64,000 nucleotides of DNA, taken from assembly GCA_942159475.1 (NCBI GenBank), contig OW804097.1:38328298-38392297 (forward strand). Reading direction: 5' to 3'. How positions within the stretch are numbered: the stretch's first letter is position 1; every line of letters starts with the position of its first letter. The position numbers and the translations under genes were made by a program. This stretch comes from Sthenelais limicola. Taxonomy: Eukaryota > Annelida > Polychaeta > Phyllodocida > Sigalionidae. Under the pieces are notes generated by a model. The model did not search any database. It was not told the DNA's origin and saw nothing but the letters and a program-made list of their open reading frames with translations. Shown here piece by piece: positions 1-10,328 of this stretch.

Positions 1-398
1 GGTATCAAAAACTCAAAACTTTAAAATGAAAATTGTAATTAAATCGGTTGGAAATGGGCAGGGGCACGTACCCCTCTGCTAATGACCAGATAAGAGCTTA
101 TTGCCCTGCTGCGCGGCGGAGATCATGGAACCTTTGACCACAGGAGAATCTTTCTCTTCTAACATTATTCTTACTCTAAGTTGTATGTTTTATTGGTGAC
201 ATCTTGACAGCTATGGTTTTCATATCCAAAAGATATTAAGATAAAATAATTTTTCGCAAAGACATATCTAAAAGCAGGTGAAATATTTATTGGAAAACTT
301 TTTAAAAGTTGGCAATGTCAAATGAACCAATCGCACTTCAAGCGATGAAATATTTTATCTAAATTCCACGATTGAATATCATTTCCTGTTTTTCTATC
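1..398. other. Unassigned AT-rich DNA
   Basis: I see no open frame, splice-flanked exon, terminal repeat or RNA gene in this stretch. Confidence 0.4.
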
Positions 399-450
399 GC
401 AAGGCTTACCGCAGAGCTTACCGCAGCCAGTGGAGACCCCACTTAAGGGC
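399..450. repeat. Fragment of the MITE-B inverted repeat
   Basis: This short piece carries the repeated arm GCAAGGCTTACCGCAGAGC followed by CAGCCAGTGGAGACC. The same arm forms the ends of the fold-back elements at 815-1018 and 20633-20850. Here only one arm is present. Confidence 0.6.
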
Positions 451-486
451 TGCTTCTTCGTTACATATAGTATACAAGAGATATAT

Positions 487-714
487 GGGTGAAATATTCA
501 GACAATGTACAATTCGCCTTCAACAATCCTTTCAAATAACCCTTATTTAAGCCAGGTTCAAAATACAGTTCAACACAACTAAACGGATTGTTTGAATCAA
601 CCTAATACTAAATATACTCAGATATACCTAGAATTGACAATTTGTCAGCCTAATTTCGCAGAGTTTCCTAAATGTGTAGTGCTGCAGATTGTACATTTTC
701 TGACGATCCAACCC
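487..714 (+). mobile_element. MITE-A copy 1 (fold-back ~235-bp MITE)
   Basis: The family consensus begins GGGTCAGATTTTCAGAAAAT followed by GTACAATT and ends with the reverse complement of that arm (about 27-bp terminal inverted repeats). This copy begins GGGTGAAATATTCAG and ends GATCCAACCC. It is flanked on both sides by ATATAT, so a short AT-rich target duplication is likely but its length is ambiguous. The interior holds the family landmarks CCTTCACCAATCCTCTCAAA and ATTTAGCAGAATTT in diverged form. No coding capacity is visible. Confidence 0.85.
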
Positions 715-814
715 ATATATGAGACATAGCTGTTGAATAATAATCGACATAATTATAAAATGTAGGCCTAAATAAGCAGCTGCAACGCTAACATCAACTC
801 CTGTCTGCATGATA

Positions 815-1018
815 AAGGGTTGTCTCCACTGGCTGCGGTAAGCTCTGCGGTAAGCCTTGCAATGGTGCTGTGATGGTGAAAAGTGGCGAGGTCTTGCCTA
901 CACGGCCAGTGATCCATGTAGTCAAGGACCTCGTCATTCCTCTCCACCTACAGAACCAGCACAAACCATCACAAGGATTACCGCAGAGCTTACCACAGCC
1001 AGTGGAGACCACCCTTTA
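815..1018. mobile_element. MITE-B copy 1 (palindromic MITE)
   Basis: The inverted ends read AAAGGGTTGTCTCCACTGGC at the left and the near reverse complement ending GTGGAGACCACCCTTT at the right. The arms continue inward with GCGGTAAGCTCTGCGGTAAG. A second copy is at 20633-20850, inside a larger inverted duplication. It is non-autonomous and non-coding. Confidence 0.8.
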
Positions 1019-1196
1019 GAGACCGACTTACAGTCCATCCGCCTCCTCTAGTATCCATATCACAAAAGACCTTGATTTGAGGAAGTCCAGGAGGTTGGAT
1101 GGCGTACACTCCAGATGTTGTATACCCTCGATCCAACAATTCCTTACAGTTCCAAGCCACTGCATCTGTTAATCATTTAGACGTCATCAATAAAGG

Positions 1197-1431
1197 GGGT
1201 CCGATTTTCAGAAAATGTACAATTGGCCATCACCAATCCCCTAAAATAGCCCAAATTTAAGACGAATTTAAGGTTCAAAATACAGTTCAACATAACCAGA
1301 CAGATTTATTGAATGAATACAATACAGAATACACTCACTTATACTCAGTATTTATCATTTTTTACTCTAATTTAGCAGAATTTGATAGATGTGCAGAACT
1401 GTAAATTGTACATTTTCTAAAAATCTGACCC
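1197..1431 (+). mobile_element. MITE-A copy 2
   Basis: This 235-bp member has both arms intact, starting GGGTCCGATTTTCAGAAAAT and ending TTTTCTAAAAATCTGACCC. Its interior is almost collinear with copy 5. Confidence 0.9.
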
Positions 1432-1500
1432 AATTTTTTTTTTAGAAAACTATCTTCAGTCAAAGGAATGAGTGTTACTATTCATATTCTGCACGTATAA

Positions 1501-1740
1501 GGGTCAGATCTTCAGAAAATGTACAGTCGGCCGCCCTACACATTTGGTAGAATTTGTTAAATTAGACTGAAAAATGGTAAATACTAGATATATCTGAGTA
1601 TATTTTATATTGCCTTGATTCAAATAATCTATTTGGTTTTGTTGAACTGAATTTTTAACTACATTTTTTTACTTAAATTAGGGTAATTTGAGAAGATTGG
1701 TGAAGGCGGCAAATTGTACATTTTCTGGCAATTTCACTCC
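1501..1740 (-). mobile_element. MITE-A copy 3 (opposite orientation)
   Basis: The family interior is reversed here: the GCTAAATTAG-like arm comes first and the GAGAAGATTGGTGAAGG arm last. The outer arm is GGGTCAGATCTTCAG, and the far end is eroded to TTTCACTCC. Confidence 0.8.
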
Positions 1741-1793
1741 GTACTAGGCAGCAAGTGAGGAGAATAAAACCGTTTCTAATAATAGGCATTCTA

Positions 1794-2033
1794 GGGTCAC
1801 GTCGTCAGAAAATGTACAATTCACCTTTACCAATCCTCTCAAATAACCCAAATTTAAGACAGAAATTAGCTTTAAAATACAGTTTAATATAGCAGAACAG
1901 ATATTTCAAAACAACATAATATGTTGTATATTATACTCAGATATACCTGGTATTTATCATTTTTCAGCCTAATTTAGCAGATTTTACTAAATGTGTAGAG
2001 CTGCCAATTGTATATTTTCTGACAATCTGACCC
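1794..2033 (+). mobile_element. MITE-A copy 4
   Basis: It starts GGGTCACGTCGTCAGAAAAT and ends TCTGACAATCTGACCC. It forms a tight cluster with copies 2 and 3 between 1.2 and 2.03 kb. Confidence 0.85.
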
Positions 2034-2470
2034 TCATATTCGACAGATTATTCGAGACTTGTCACGGGAAATACTTCAGAGATATGGCTAGGCCTACTTT
2101 ACATGTTTGTGTAGTTTGTCCCTGTTGTCATGCTAATTTTAATAATCAATTGAAACACATCATAATTATAAAATGCCGTTAATTTGTCAATACTGGGTGA
2201 TTCTCACATCTATCCCGGTATGTATGTATATATGTATGTATGTATGTATATAATTACACCTACTTTTTCCAGCAGTCCTCGCATAGTTTGCCTGAAGAAG
2301 GAAAAACTAATTGATGATGATGGCATTTGTCAATGATTGAAATGAAGGAATGATATGTATTTGATGGTAGAGATACTAAAGAACTTATATGCTATCATAG
2401 ATTAATTTTGTTTTAGGTGTGATACATAGAAAATTTCCAGCTCTACTAAGTAATACTCTGGCCTCCCCTA
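2034..2470. other. Unassigned spacer with a TATG microsatellite
   Basis: A TATG/TATA microsatellite occupies about 2218-2252. The rest is AT-rich sequence in which I see no gene. Confidence 0.4.
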
Positions 2471-2958
2471 TATGTGATGTGTTTCAGCAAAATAAGTCAC
2501 AAGTCGCAAAATTGATATTTGTCAAAGTGATTTATTCGTTATTCGATGCGTTTCAAGAAAATGAGTCACAAGTCGCAAAATATGGATTTTGAGATATATA
2601 TATCACCATATTTGAAAAGATGAAATCAAGCCGATTCCAATGATAGTAAACACTAGGACACTTAATAAGTATTTTATATTTTTAGTTCGATATTTCTATG
2701 TTTGAAAAAAAAAAGTTTGCAATGTTTCTGGATGGGTAATTACCGGTAAAGTAACTAAATATACCCCATATAAAGGCCTTCAAAACACAAAGATATATTT
2801 GATACAATGTCCTGAAATTTGTTACATGGACTTATATGACTATAACTGGTAAACCCTCTACAAATCAGAACATTTCAATAAAGAGATCTTGTAAATAAAT
2901 CACTTTGAAAAATATTAATTTTGCGACTTATGACTCATTTTCCTGAAACACATCATAT
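2471..2958. mobile_element. MITE-C copy 1 (fold-back, GTGATGTGTT ends)
   Basis: The left end contains TGTGATGTGTTTCAGCAAAA and AGTCACAAGTCGCAAAA. The right end is the reverse complement, TTTTGCGACTTATGACTCAT running into AACACATCAT. The left arm is partly duplicated at about 2538-2580. Related ends occur at 26411/33190, 34083-34348 and 57911/59371. Confidence 0.75.
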
Positions 2959-3349
2959 AGAATATAGAAAGGGCATAAACACATAAATTAAACAATGATG
3001 ACAACAACAATAACATGCAATAGCGCCGGAGCATATGTATGCCTCCTTTTTGTACAACGCTTTTAGGTACAAATAAATTATATGTTGGATTGAATTGAAC
3101 CGTAATATAAAAGTCAAACATAATATAACAAAAGACCGAAATAAATAAAACTCACGCAGACTTCAGATACATTTCCAATGCAGCATGCTTGCGACGATGC
3201 TTGCGATGCTTGCGATACTTGCGAGCAGTGGAAGATACACCACAAGGCAATAGTGTAGGTTGCAGAATGCCAAGTCATGTTATGGCCCTTGGTACTCTTG
3301 GTTGCTACCCTGAACAACTGAAAGGGAATCCTGTAACATATCAATACAA

Positions 3350-3584
3350 GGGTCAGATTTTTAGAAAATGTACAATTGGCCTTCACCAATTCTCTCAAAT
3401 AACCCAACTTTAAGATAAAAATCAGGTTCAAAATACAGTTCAACATAACCAGACAGATTTATTGAATGAATACAATACAGAATACACTCAGATACCCCTA
3501 GTATTTATCATTTTTCACTCTAATTTAGCAGAATTTGATAGATGTGTAGAACTTTAGATTGTGCATTTTCTGAATATCTGACCC
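3350..3584 (+). mobile_element. MITE-A copy 5
   Basis: A 235-bp copy with well-preserved arms, starting GGGTCAGATTTTTAGAAAAT and ending TTTTCTGAATATCTGACCC. Confidence 0.9.
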
Positions 3585-3603
3585 ACAGCACTCTTACTCA
3601 GTT

Positions 3604-3880
3604 TGCCAAATACCGTGTTTCCCCGATGGTCCTGGGTATATGACCATAAAGTGCCTTTCTGTCTCTTTTCTCTGTCCCTCTCTCCCTTTTTCTCTATCTC
3701 TATTTCCTGGGTATGACCACCATAAAGTGCCTTTCTGTCTCTTTTCTCTGTCTTTCTCTCCCTTCTTCATTATCTCTATTTCCTGGGTATGATCATAAAC
3801 TGCCTCCCTCTCAGCTCTCCCGCCCTTGATATAAACATATTAAATGTGTTGATAAGGGCGTATAGCAACTAATCTCACTC
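3604..3880. repeat. Pyrimidine-rich repeated unit
   Basis: The unit TCCTGGGTATGACC...AAAGTGCCTTTCTGTCTC followed by CT-rich sequence occurs about three times in a row. A diverged single copy, including CCGCCCTTGATATAA and GTTGATAAGGGCG, recurs at about 9275-9415. It is non-coding, possibly a SINE-like or tandem-derived tail. Confidence 0.5.
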
Positions 3881-3884
3881 ACTC

Positions 3885-4346
3885 ACCGTATTTCCCCGTC
3901 TATAAGCCTGCCCCGTTTATAAGCCTACTAACCTATATTATTATACACGCATTCAATACTGAGGCCCCGACAGCCGCACATTACTTGTAACATGGTATTG
4001 GACTAGTACATTACCAGCTCGTTGTCATGGCAACGCAAGTTTGGTGGCGCAAGATTGCCGACGCAAGGTTGCCGACGCAATCAACTTACTATAAGGCATG
4101 TATAATAATCAACTTATAGGACTCGTTGCCGCACGACGCGTAAATAAAGGACTCGACCTGCGGTCTCGTCCTTTATTTACGCGCCGTGCGGCAACTCGTC
4201 CTATAAGTGCTAAGTAAACACATTCTTATGGTAAAATAAGCACTATAATCCTTACCCCGAATATACGCCCGCCCCGAATATAAGCCTGGTCGATCACCAT
4301 TTGAAATTAATATAAGCCCGAGCTTATAAACGGGGAAATCCGGTAT
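3885..4346. mobile_element. Palindromic MITE with CCGTATTTCCCCG ends
   Basis: The left end ACCGTATTTCCCCGTCTATA pairs with the right end TATAAACGGGGAAATCCGGT. A second strong palindrome lies inside: GCCGCACGACGCGTAAATAAA and its reverse complement around 4128-4200. A fragment of the outer end is also present near 3612. The fold-back is non-coding. Confidence 0.75.
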
Positions 4347-4378
4347 ACACATCTTAGTAATAATTAAGAGATTGAAGC

Positions 4379-4525
4379 GCGATATCCACTTGCACGATAA
4401 TCGGTCACCTAGCGGTCACCGACAATCGGTCACCGGGGGTCACCGACAATCGTGCAAGTGGATACCAGGGACCGACAATCGGTCACCTGGTGCATTTTGT
4501 CGGTGACGTTTGTCGGTGACCCCTC
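4379..4525. repeat. GGTCACCGACAAT palindromic repeat cluster
   Basis: Multiple direct and inverted copies of GGTCACCGACAAT and TTGTCGGTGACC lie within about 150 bp, bounded by ATATCCACTTGCACGATAAT and its reverse complement. A related cluster is at 16196-16312. Confidence 0.6.
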
Positions 4526-4677
4526 CCGACTGTATGAGAATACTGTAAGCATGCATTCACACATGCATGTATTCCCGAGAGGATTAGTGAAAGCAAATTG
4601 TACATTTTCGGCCGATTTCACACTAAAGGAGATGTTTATTCTTGTATATGAGTCATACTTTAATAGAAGGGATATGT

Positions 4678-4849
4678 GGGTGAAGTCGCCAGAAAATGTA
4701 CAATATTCACCTTCAGCAATCCTCTCAAATAACCCACATTTCATGACGAAAATAAAGTTTAAAATACAGTTCAACCTAACCAAACAGATTTAGTAGACCT
4801 TACTAAATGTATACAGCTGCCAATTGTACATTTTCTGAAAATCCTACCC
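4678..4849 (+). mobile_element. MITE-A copy 6 (internally deleted)
   Basis: Both arms are present, but the interior has lost about 60 bp between CAGATTTAG and ACCTTACTAAATG. A separate stray arm of the same family lies at about 4577-4625. Confidence 0.8.
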
Positions 4850-5287
4850 ATATGTGAATATATATGGTGGACAGAGTGAGGGGAGAAGCGAACCACAGAG
4901 AAGTACACCACCGCTTAGGCCAAACAAATAATAGGTGTGTTTCCGATTCATCTGGCTGAAAACTAGGTAGGGGGATGGTAAATTTTGTTTTTTTAGTAAA
5001 ACCACCTCCCAGGAACTGAAAAAAATATCTATTTTAAAACAGTTATTTCAACACGAGAAATGTGTTTTTTTGACAGTTCCGGGTTAGGAAAAACCTGTTT
5101 TTCTGCTTTTATTAGCTTTTTTTGTCAAAAAATTAAAAAAAAGTAAGGTGTGATTAAACAAAAATCAGGTATGGTCAAAAAGGAATTTAAGTAGGGGAAG
5201 GTTTTTCTAGGTAGGGTGTCAATCGAAACATACCTATTTTCTTTCTTGGCTTTATCAAAAACACATTTAAATAGGAGATGTGTACAT

Positions 5288-5509
5288 GGGTCAGATTTTC
5301 AGAAAATGTACAATTCACCTTCACCAATCCTCTCAAATAACCCACATTTCAGACGAAAATAAAGTTCAAAACATTGTTCAACCTAACCATACAGATTGCT
5401 AGAATCAATGCAATGCCAAATATACTCGAAATTACCCAGTATTGGTCAAATTGCAGCTTCCAATTACAGTGTACAGCTGCCAATTGTACATTTTCTGGAA
5501 ATTTGACCC
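5288..5509 (+). mobile_element. MITE-A copy 7
   Basis: The arms are GGGTCAGATTTTCAGAAAAT and TTTTCTGGAAATTTGACCC. The flanks read ACAT...CATGT. Confidence 0.9.
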
Positions 5510-5844
5510 ACATGTAGCTATAATAGTTCTAATTGTAATTGTATCGATACAAAGACAAGCACAGGCTAGGAAACCTCAGCCTGATATTACGTACATATTT
5601 TCTCTACTAGTGACAACTTACATATTCCTTGTTTTTAATTATATCTAACTTCTACTCCTCTTACACACTCATGTCATATCTCTAATACTTCCTGTACGTT
5701 TGTACTGCATATATTATTGATTATACTTTCCGTTTGTTCTAGTCTGTATATCATAGATTATTATTAATACTGTATACTACCCATGTTCGATCTTGGCCAT
5801 GCGTCCTTGTTGTATCACACCACTATGTTTTAAGCGCCATATAT

Positions 5845-6079
5845 GGGTCAGATTTTCAGAAAATGTACAATTCACCTTTACCAATCCTCTCAAATAACTC
5901 AGATTCAAGACTTAAATGAGCTTCAAATAGAAGTTTAACATAACAGAACTGATACTTTGAATCAATGTGATACCAAATATACTCAGATATACCCGGTATT
6001 CTTCATTCTTCTGCCTAATTTAGCAGAATTTCCTAAATGTGTAGATCTGCCAATTGTACACTTTCTGCGAATCTGACCC
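5845..6079 (+). mobile_element. MITE-A copy 8
   Basis: A 235-bp full-length copy with ATAT on both flanks, ending TCTGCGAATCTGACCC. Confidence 0.9.
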
Positions 6080-6328
6080 ATATATGAAGATAGCCTATAT
6101 CCATTATATAGGGCCACTATGGTGGATTGTTCTCCTATTTCTTTGTCATCCATATTACATCCGGACGGGCTTGAAATCCTCCTTCTGTCTAAGGAGTTAG
6201 AACCTCCCATATGACCTTTATTAAGTGGCAAATAAATATTCCAACAACAATATTCCAAGCAAGTTATTCCTCACCTTGTGACACACTCGAAGATTTCAGT
6301 TGCACAGTTGTCGGAAAATGCCTTGACG

Positions 6329-6360
6329 TGTGAGAGAGAGAGAGAGAGAGAGAGGGAGAG
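6329..6360. repeat. GA microsatellite
   Basis: Simple GA dinucleotide run. Confidence 0.9.
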
Positions 6361-6599
6361 GTTTTACGGGGTCAAGTTTGAAACCTTCTATAGGATCGTG
6401 TCTAGGATAAACCGGATATAATATTATTATATCCGGTTATAATAATAATATAATATATAAGTGGGACGGTGAGTGTATTTTTTTTCTTCTTTTCTTTGTT
6501 AAAATCGTTTATTCACCGTATCCGGACTTCTGAGCTTCTACAACACTAAGACATGATTATGCAATGAATGTTAACCGACGGCAACATGGTAAAGAATAT

Positions 6600-6832
6600 G
6601 GGTCAGATTTTCCGAATGTACAATTGGCAGCTGTACACATTTATCAAATTCTGCTAAATTAGGCGGCAATTTGGTCAATACTAGTTAAATTCGAGTATAT
6701 TCGGCATTGCATTGATTCTAGCAATCTGTTTGGTTACGTTGAACCATATTTTGAACTTTATTTCCGTCTAAAATTTGGGTTATTTGAGAGGATTGGTGAA
6801 GGAGAATTGTACATTTTCTGAAAATCTGACCC
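6600..6832 (-). mobile_element. MITE-A copy 9 (opposite orientation)
   Basis: A full-length copy in reversed orientation. It ends TTTTCTGAAAATCTGACCC and is followed after 6 bp by copy 10. Confidence 0.9.
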
Positions 6833-6838
6833 ATATAA

Positions 6839-6998
6839 GGGTCAAGTTTTCAGAAAATGTACAATTGGCCTTCCCTCATCCCCTCAAATAACCCAAATTT
6901 CAGACAAAAATCAGGTTCAAAATACAGTTCATCATAACCAGACAGATATTTGAGAGGATTGGTGAAAGCCAATTGTACGTTTTCTGAAGATCTGACCC
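6839..6998 (+). mobile_element. MITE-A copy 10 (two-arm derivative)
   Basis: The same outer arm appears twice in inverted orientation: CCTCAAATAACCC near the start and TTTGAGAGGATTGGTGAA near the end. The middle of the family is missing, leaving a near-perfect fold-back made from one arm. Confidence 0.75.
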
Positions 6999-7066
6999 AT
7001 ATAATACGTTAGCCTTGAATGGTCTTGTCCTATGTAATAAACCAATGAACAGAGAGATGTACGTCT

Positions 7067-7323
7067 GGTTCAGATGTTCAGAAAATGTACAATCGGCAGA
7101 TCTACACATTTACTAAATTCTGCTAAATTAGACTGAGAAATGATAAATATACTAGGTATATCTGAGGATATTTTATATTATGGTATATTATGGTTTATTG
7201 CCTTGATTCTAGCAATCTGTTTGGTTATGTTGAACTGAATTTTGAACTTTATTTTTGTCTTAAATTTGGGTTATTTGAGAAAATTGGTGAAGGTGAATTG
7301 TACATTTTTTGACGATTTCACCC
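7067..7323 (-). mobile_element. MITE-A copy 11 (opposite orientation)
   Basis: A reversed copy with a short internal duplication of a TATTATGGTATATTATGG-like segment. It ends TTTTGACGATTTCACCC. Confidence 0.85.
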
Positions 7324-7422
7324 TCTATATATGTTGCTATTTCGAATTCCCTGGTTTAACACCATGAATGTGTCTAAGAATGATTTAATTATAACATTCC
7401 CGCTACTTCCTCCGCCATATAT

Positions 7423-7656
7423 GGGTGAAGTTGCCAGAAAATGTACAATTCATCTTCACCAATCCTCTCAAGTAACCCAAATTTAAGACAAAAATCGGGT
7501 TCAAAATTCAGTTCAACCTAACCAAACAGATTGGTTTACTCAAGGCAATGTCAATAACCTCAGATATATCTAGTGTTGACCATTTTTCACTCTAATTTAG
7601 CAGAATTTACTAAATGTGTAGATCTGCCGATTGTACATTTTCGGAAAATCTGACCC
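7423..7656 (+). mobile_element. MITE-A copy 12
   Basis: A full-length copy. Its right end (CTGACCC) overlaps the left target duplication of the adjacent Tx1-like insertion. Confidence 0.9.
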
Positions 7657-7663
7657 ATATGAT

Positions 7664-7665
<2 letters not shown>

Positions 7666-7695
<30 letters not shown>

Positions 7696-7954
7696 GTTTT
7701 ATTCAAGCATAACCTGCCATCGTGGCTCATACAACTCTAAGGCATAGTTAACATTGTGTCCCTTATTTTTGTATTTTTTGTTGTTATTTTCTATATTTTC
7801 GATTCTCTCAGCGGACTGTCACAATCATAAGAAGGAAATTCCAACTTTAACATTGAAGACCAACACATCTTCTATAACAAAAGGAGATCTAACACATCAC
7901 ACAGATGACAAATATTCGACTTCTTCAAGAAGTTTTCTCCACTGCTTCATATAC
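7666..7954 (-). mobile_element. 5'-truncated Tx1/L1-like non-LTR retrotransposon (3' end only)
   Basis: A poly-T tract (the poly-A tail on the minus strand) is followed by AAAAGGTTTTATTCAAGCAT and ACCTGCCATCGTGGCTC. This closely resembles the 3' terminus of the full-length element at 34637-41014 (AAAAGGTTTTATTCAACATA, CCTGCCGACTAGGCTC). The insertion is bounded by the direct repeat GACCCATATGATAT at 7652-7665 and 7955-7968, a 14-bp target-site duplication typical of target-primed reverse transcription. No RT coding sequence remains. Confidence 0.85.
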
Positions 7955-7971
7955 GACCCATATGATATCTA

Positions 7972-8620
7972 ATATAATTATAGGGAACGGGAACTGTGTT
8001 CGCCAGAATGCAACCCAACCATATTCCACCAAAATTCCACCAAAATTATATCATATACCACCTATGAGGAAACCCAAATGAAAATATGATGATAATTCAA
8101 GGCCAGTGTTGGAAATGTGAAGTTAAGGCCCCTATTGTGATTGAGAGGGAACTGTGTTCGCAAGAATGCAACCCTAACACACACCACACACACAAAGTGA
8201 AAGTGAGGAGATGTAGGCGGAGAAACCCAAATATCAATTAGAAATCAGGGCCCGTGTTGAAATAAAAATGTTAAAATAAAAATAAACATAAGCACCTATA
8301 CCGAAGGGACAAGTGTTTTGAAAAATGCACCCTACATGGAGAAAGCAATCGGTATACTTATGGCCCTTAAATCCAGGGAAATCAAATCAAGCAAAAGAGT
8401 GTGTGAAAGGAAAACCTGAACAAAAAGAAGAAGGGAAAAGAAGAAATCAAAATAAGTACAAATCTATAGATGACAGGACTTGGGATATGATATGATATGA
8501 TATGATATGATAAAACAAAAGCTATAGATTATAATAATAACTATTGATATCATAACTCAAAAAAATTTCACCTGAACATCTAACCGAATGAACTATCCTA
8601 CCCTACCGTACCATAGACTA
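7972..8620. other. Non-coding region with a repeated GTGTTCGCCAGAATGCA motif
   Basis: GAACTGTGTTCGCCAGAATG occurs near 7990, with related copies near 8153 and 8311. A TGATA microsatellite lies at about 8486-8513. The motif recurs on the far side of the CR1-like ORF (13346 and 13437). I see no coding exon. Confidence 0.4.
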
Positions 8621-8625
8621 AAATT

Positions 8626-10133
8626 ATGGAAAGGCATTTGTATCCATATAGATACAGCAGCATATTAGCTCATGCTATTGCTAACTTGCATTCTACAAAT
8701 GCCAATCTGCAATTTGACTTTCGAAGTGGCACCCTAGTGTGCACGAACTAGCGCTACATCGCTGCAGACTAGGCCTACTGCATGCAAACTTGCAACGAAC
8801 AAGCTGCACGTTGGGACTGCATATTTCTACTTAGCATTCATACAACTCTGGTCACTCTCACCCCAGTCAAAACAAACAAATATGCTATGTGGTTAATGGT
8901 TTGTTGTGACGGTGGCAAAATTATGTCACAACAGTTCAACTGTTTAGAGTTCAAAGATGCTATTTCGTATGCAATTTGAATGACCAGTGTGCAATGTGTT
9001 GACTTCCAAGATGCTATTTCGTATGCAATTCCTATGACCATTTCGAAGCTTTTATTTTGATGGTTTTCTTTATGTTTCCTCAAACCATCCATATTGAACT
9101 GTTATTTATTATGTATAGGCCTAGTTCATAATTATACAGACTTCAAAATGTCTTTTGCTTTTTGATGCGATGTAATCAATATAGTTTGGCCTTAAAATAG
9201 TATCTAAAAGTATGACTAATCTTAAGAACTGAACCAACATTTTCCCATTTCGTATGCAATATCAATGGCTACACCTCTGTCTCTCTCTCCCTTCTTCTCT
9301 ATCTCTATTTCCTGGGCATGATCATAAACTGCCTCCCTCTCAGCTCTCCCGCCCTTGATATAACCATATTAAATGTGTTGATAAGGGCGTAAAGCAACCA
9401 ATCCCACTCACTTCTCTCCTGTACAAACCATTTTCCTATTCCTATTTCGTATGTAATTCAAATGACTAAATTGTCTAAGCTAAAAAAACGTCAACAATAA
9501 TAAACATAATTCCTATTTCGTATGCAATTCAAATGACTAATATGTAAACCTTATTCCCAAATACTATTCAATTCGAATGATTTACACATCTATTCATACC
9601 CTAAATACCCAGACAACCCACAACACTGTGTGTGAGGGGGAGGAGGCACATGGGTCAGACAAATTGTTTTATTACCTTCCATTGAAGGGCCAGGGTTTAT
9701 GTAATGAGGGTTTGTTGTGACTGGAAAAAGGAGTGTAAACATTTAGGATGCATTGCAAGTTAGCAGTAAGTGTGTCGAACTGGGAAGTGATGAAATGCAG
9801 ACTGGCAGTCAGTCTGACGAAGTGGGCAGTCAGTCTGACAAAGTGGGGCCTAGATCGAAGAGAAGTAGGAAAAGAAAAATGCAAGTTTGCAGAAGCAAAA
9901 TGCAAGTTAGGAATGGACTGGATGTAAAATTGGTGAGAATTGGGAAAGTTCTAAAATGTTTTCAAAATGAGGAGTAGGACAGAACATGATAGGACCTATT
10001 TCGATGCAGATTAGGAAAAAAATTTCCTATTTCGTATGCATTTCCTATGACCATTTCGAAGGTTTTTTGCATACTTGCACTCTACATCTCCGAATTGAGA
10101 TGGGAATCTATATGGATACAAATGCCTTTCCAT
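8626..10133. mobile_element. 1.5-kb TIR element with an internally repeated motif
   Basis: A 28-bp perfect inverted repeat bounds this segment: the left arm at 8626-8653 starts ATGGAAAGGCATTTGTATCC, and the right arm at 10106-10133 ends with its reverse complement. Six or more copies of CTATTTCGTATGCAATT lie inside (about 8960, 9014, 9246, 9443, 9513 and 10028), often followed by ATGACCATTTCGAAG. A copy of the pyrimidine-rich repeat is at 9275-9415. No transposase is visible, and the target duplication is not clear. Confidence 0.6.
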
Positions 10134-10328
10134 ATAAAATACCTATTCATGTATTCATGTAAAATGTCCAATTTATGTTATGTAAAACGTAAAAATGACA
10201 AAATATTTACAAATCCTTTTATAACAATGCCATTTAAGTACCTCATTTGTTGTGAGTAGAGTTAAACCTAAAATATATCTATCAAATAAGATCAAGAATA
10301 TATTGCTACCGCAACCATAAAAGCACAG

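Noticed and set aside
628..1051. Short frames over the first compound MITE and its inverted copy at 20682-21008 that give similar protein text
   Set aside because: They are translations of the same non-coding MITE-A/B repeat on opposite strands. No start context or codon conservation supports a gene.
4430..4793. Overlapping 110+ codon frames on both strands
   Set aside because: They span the GGTCACCGACAAT palindrome and MITE-A copy 6; palindromic DNA gives open frames on both strands.
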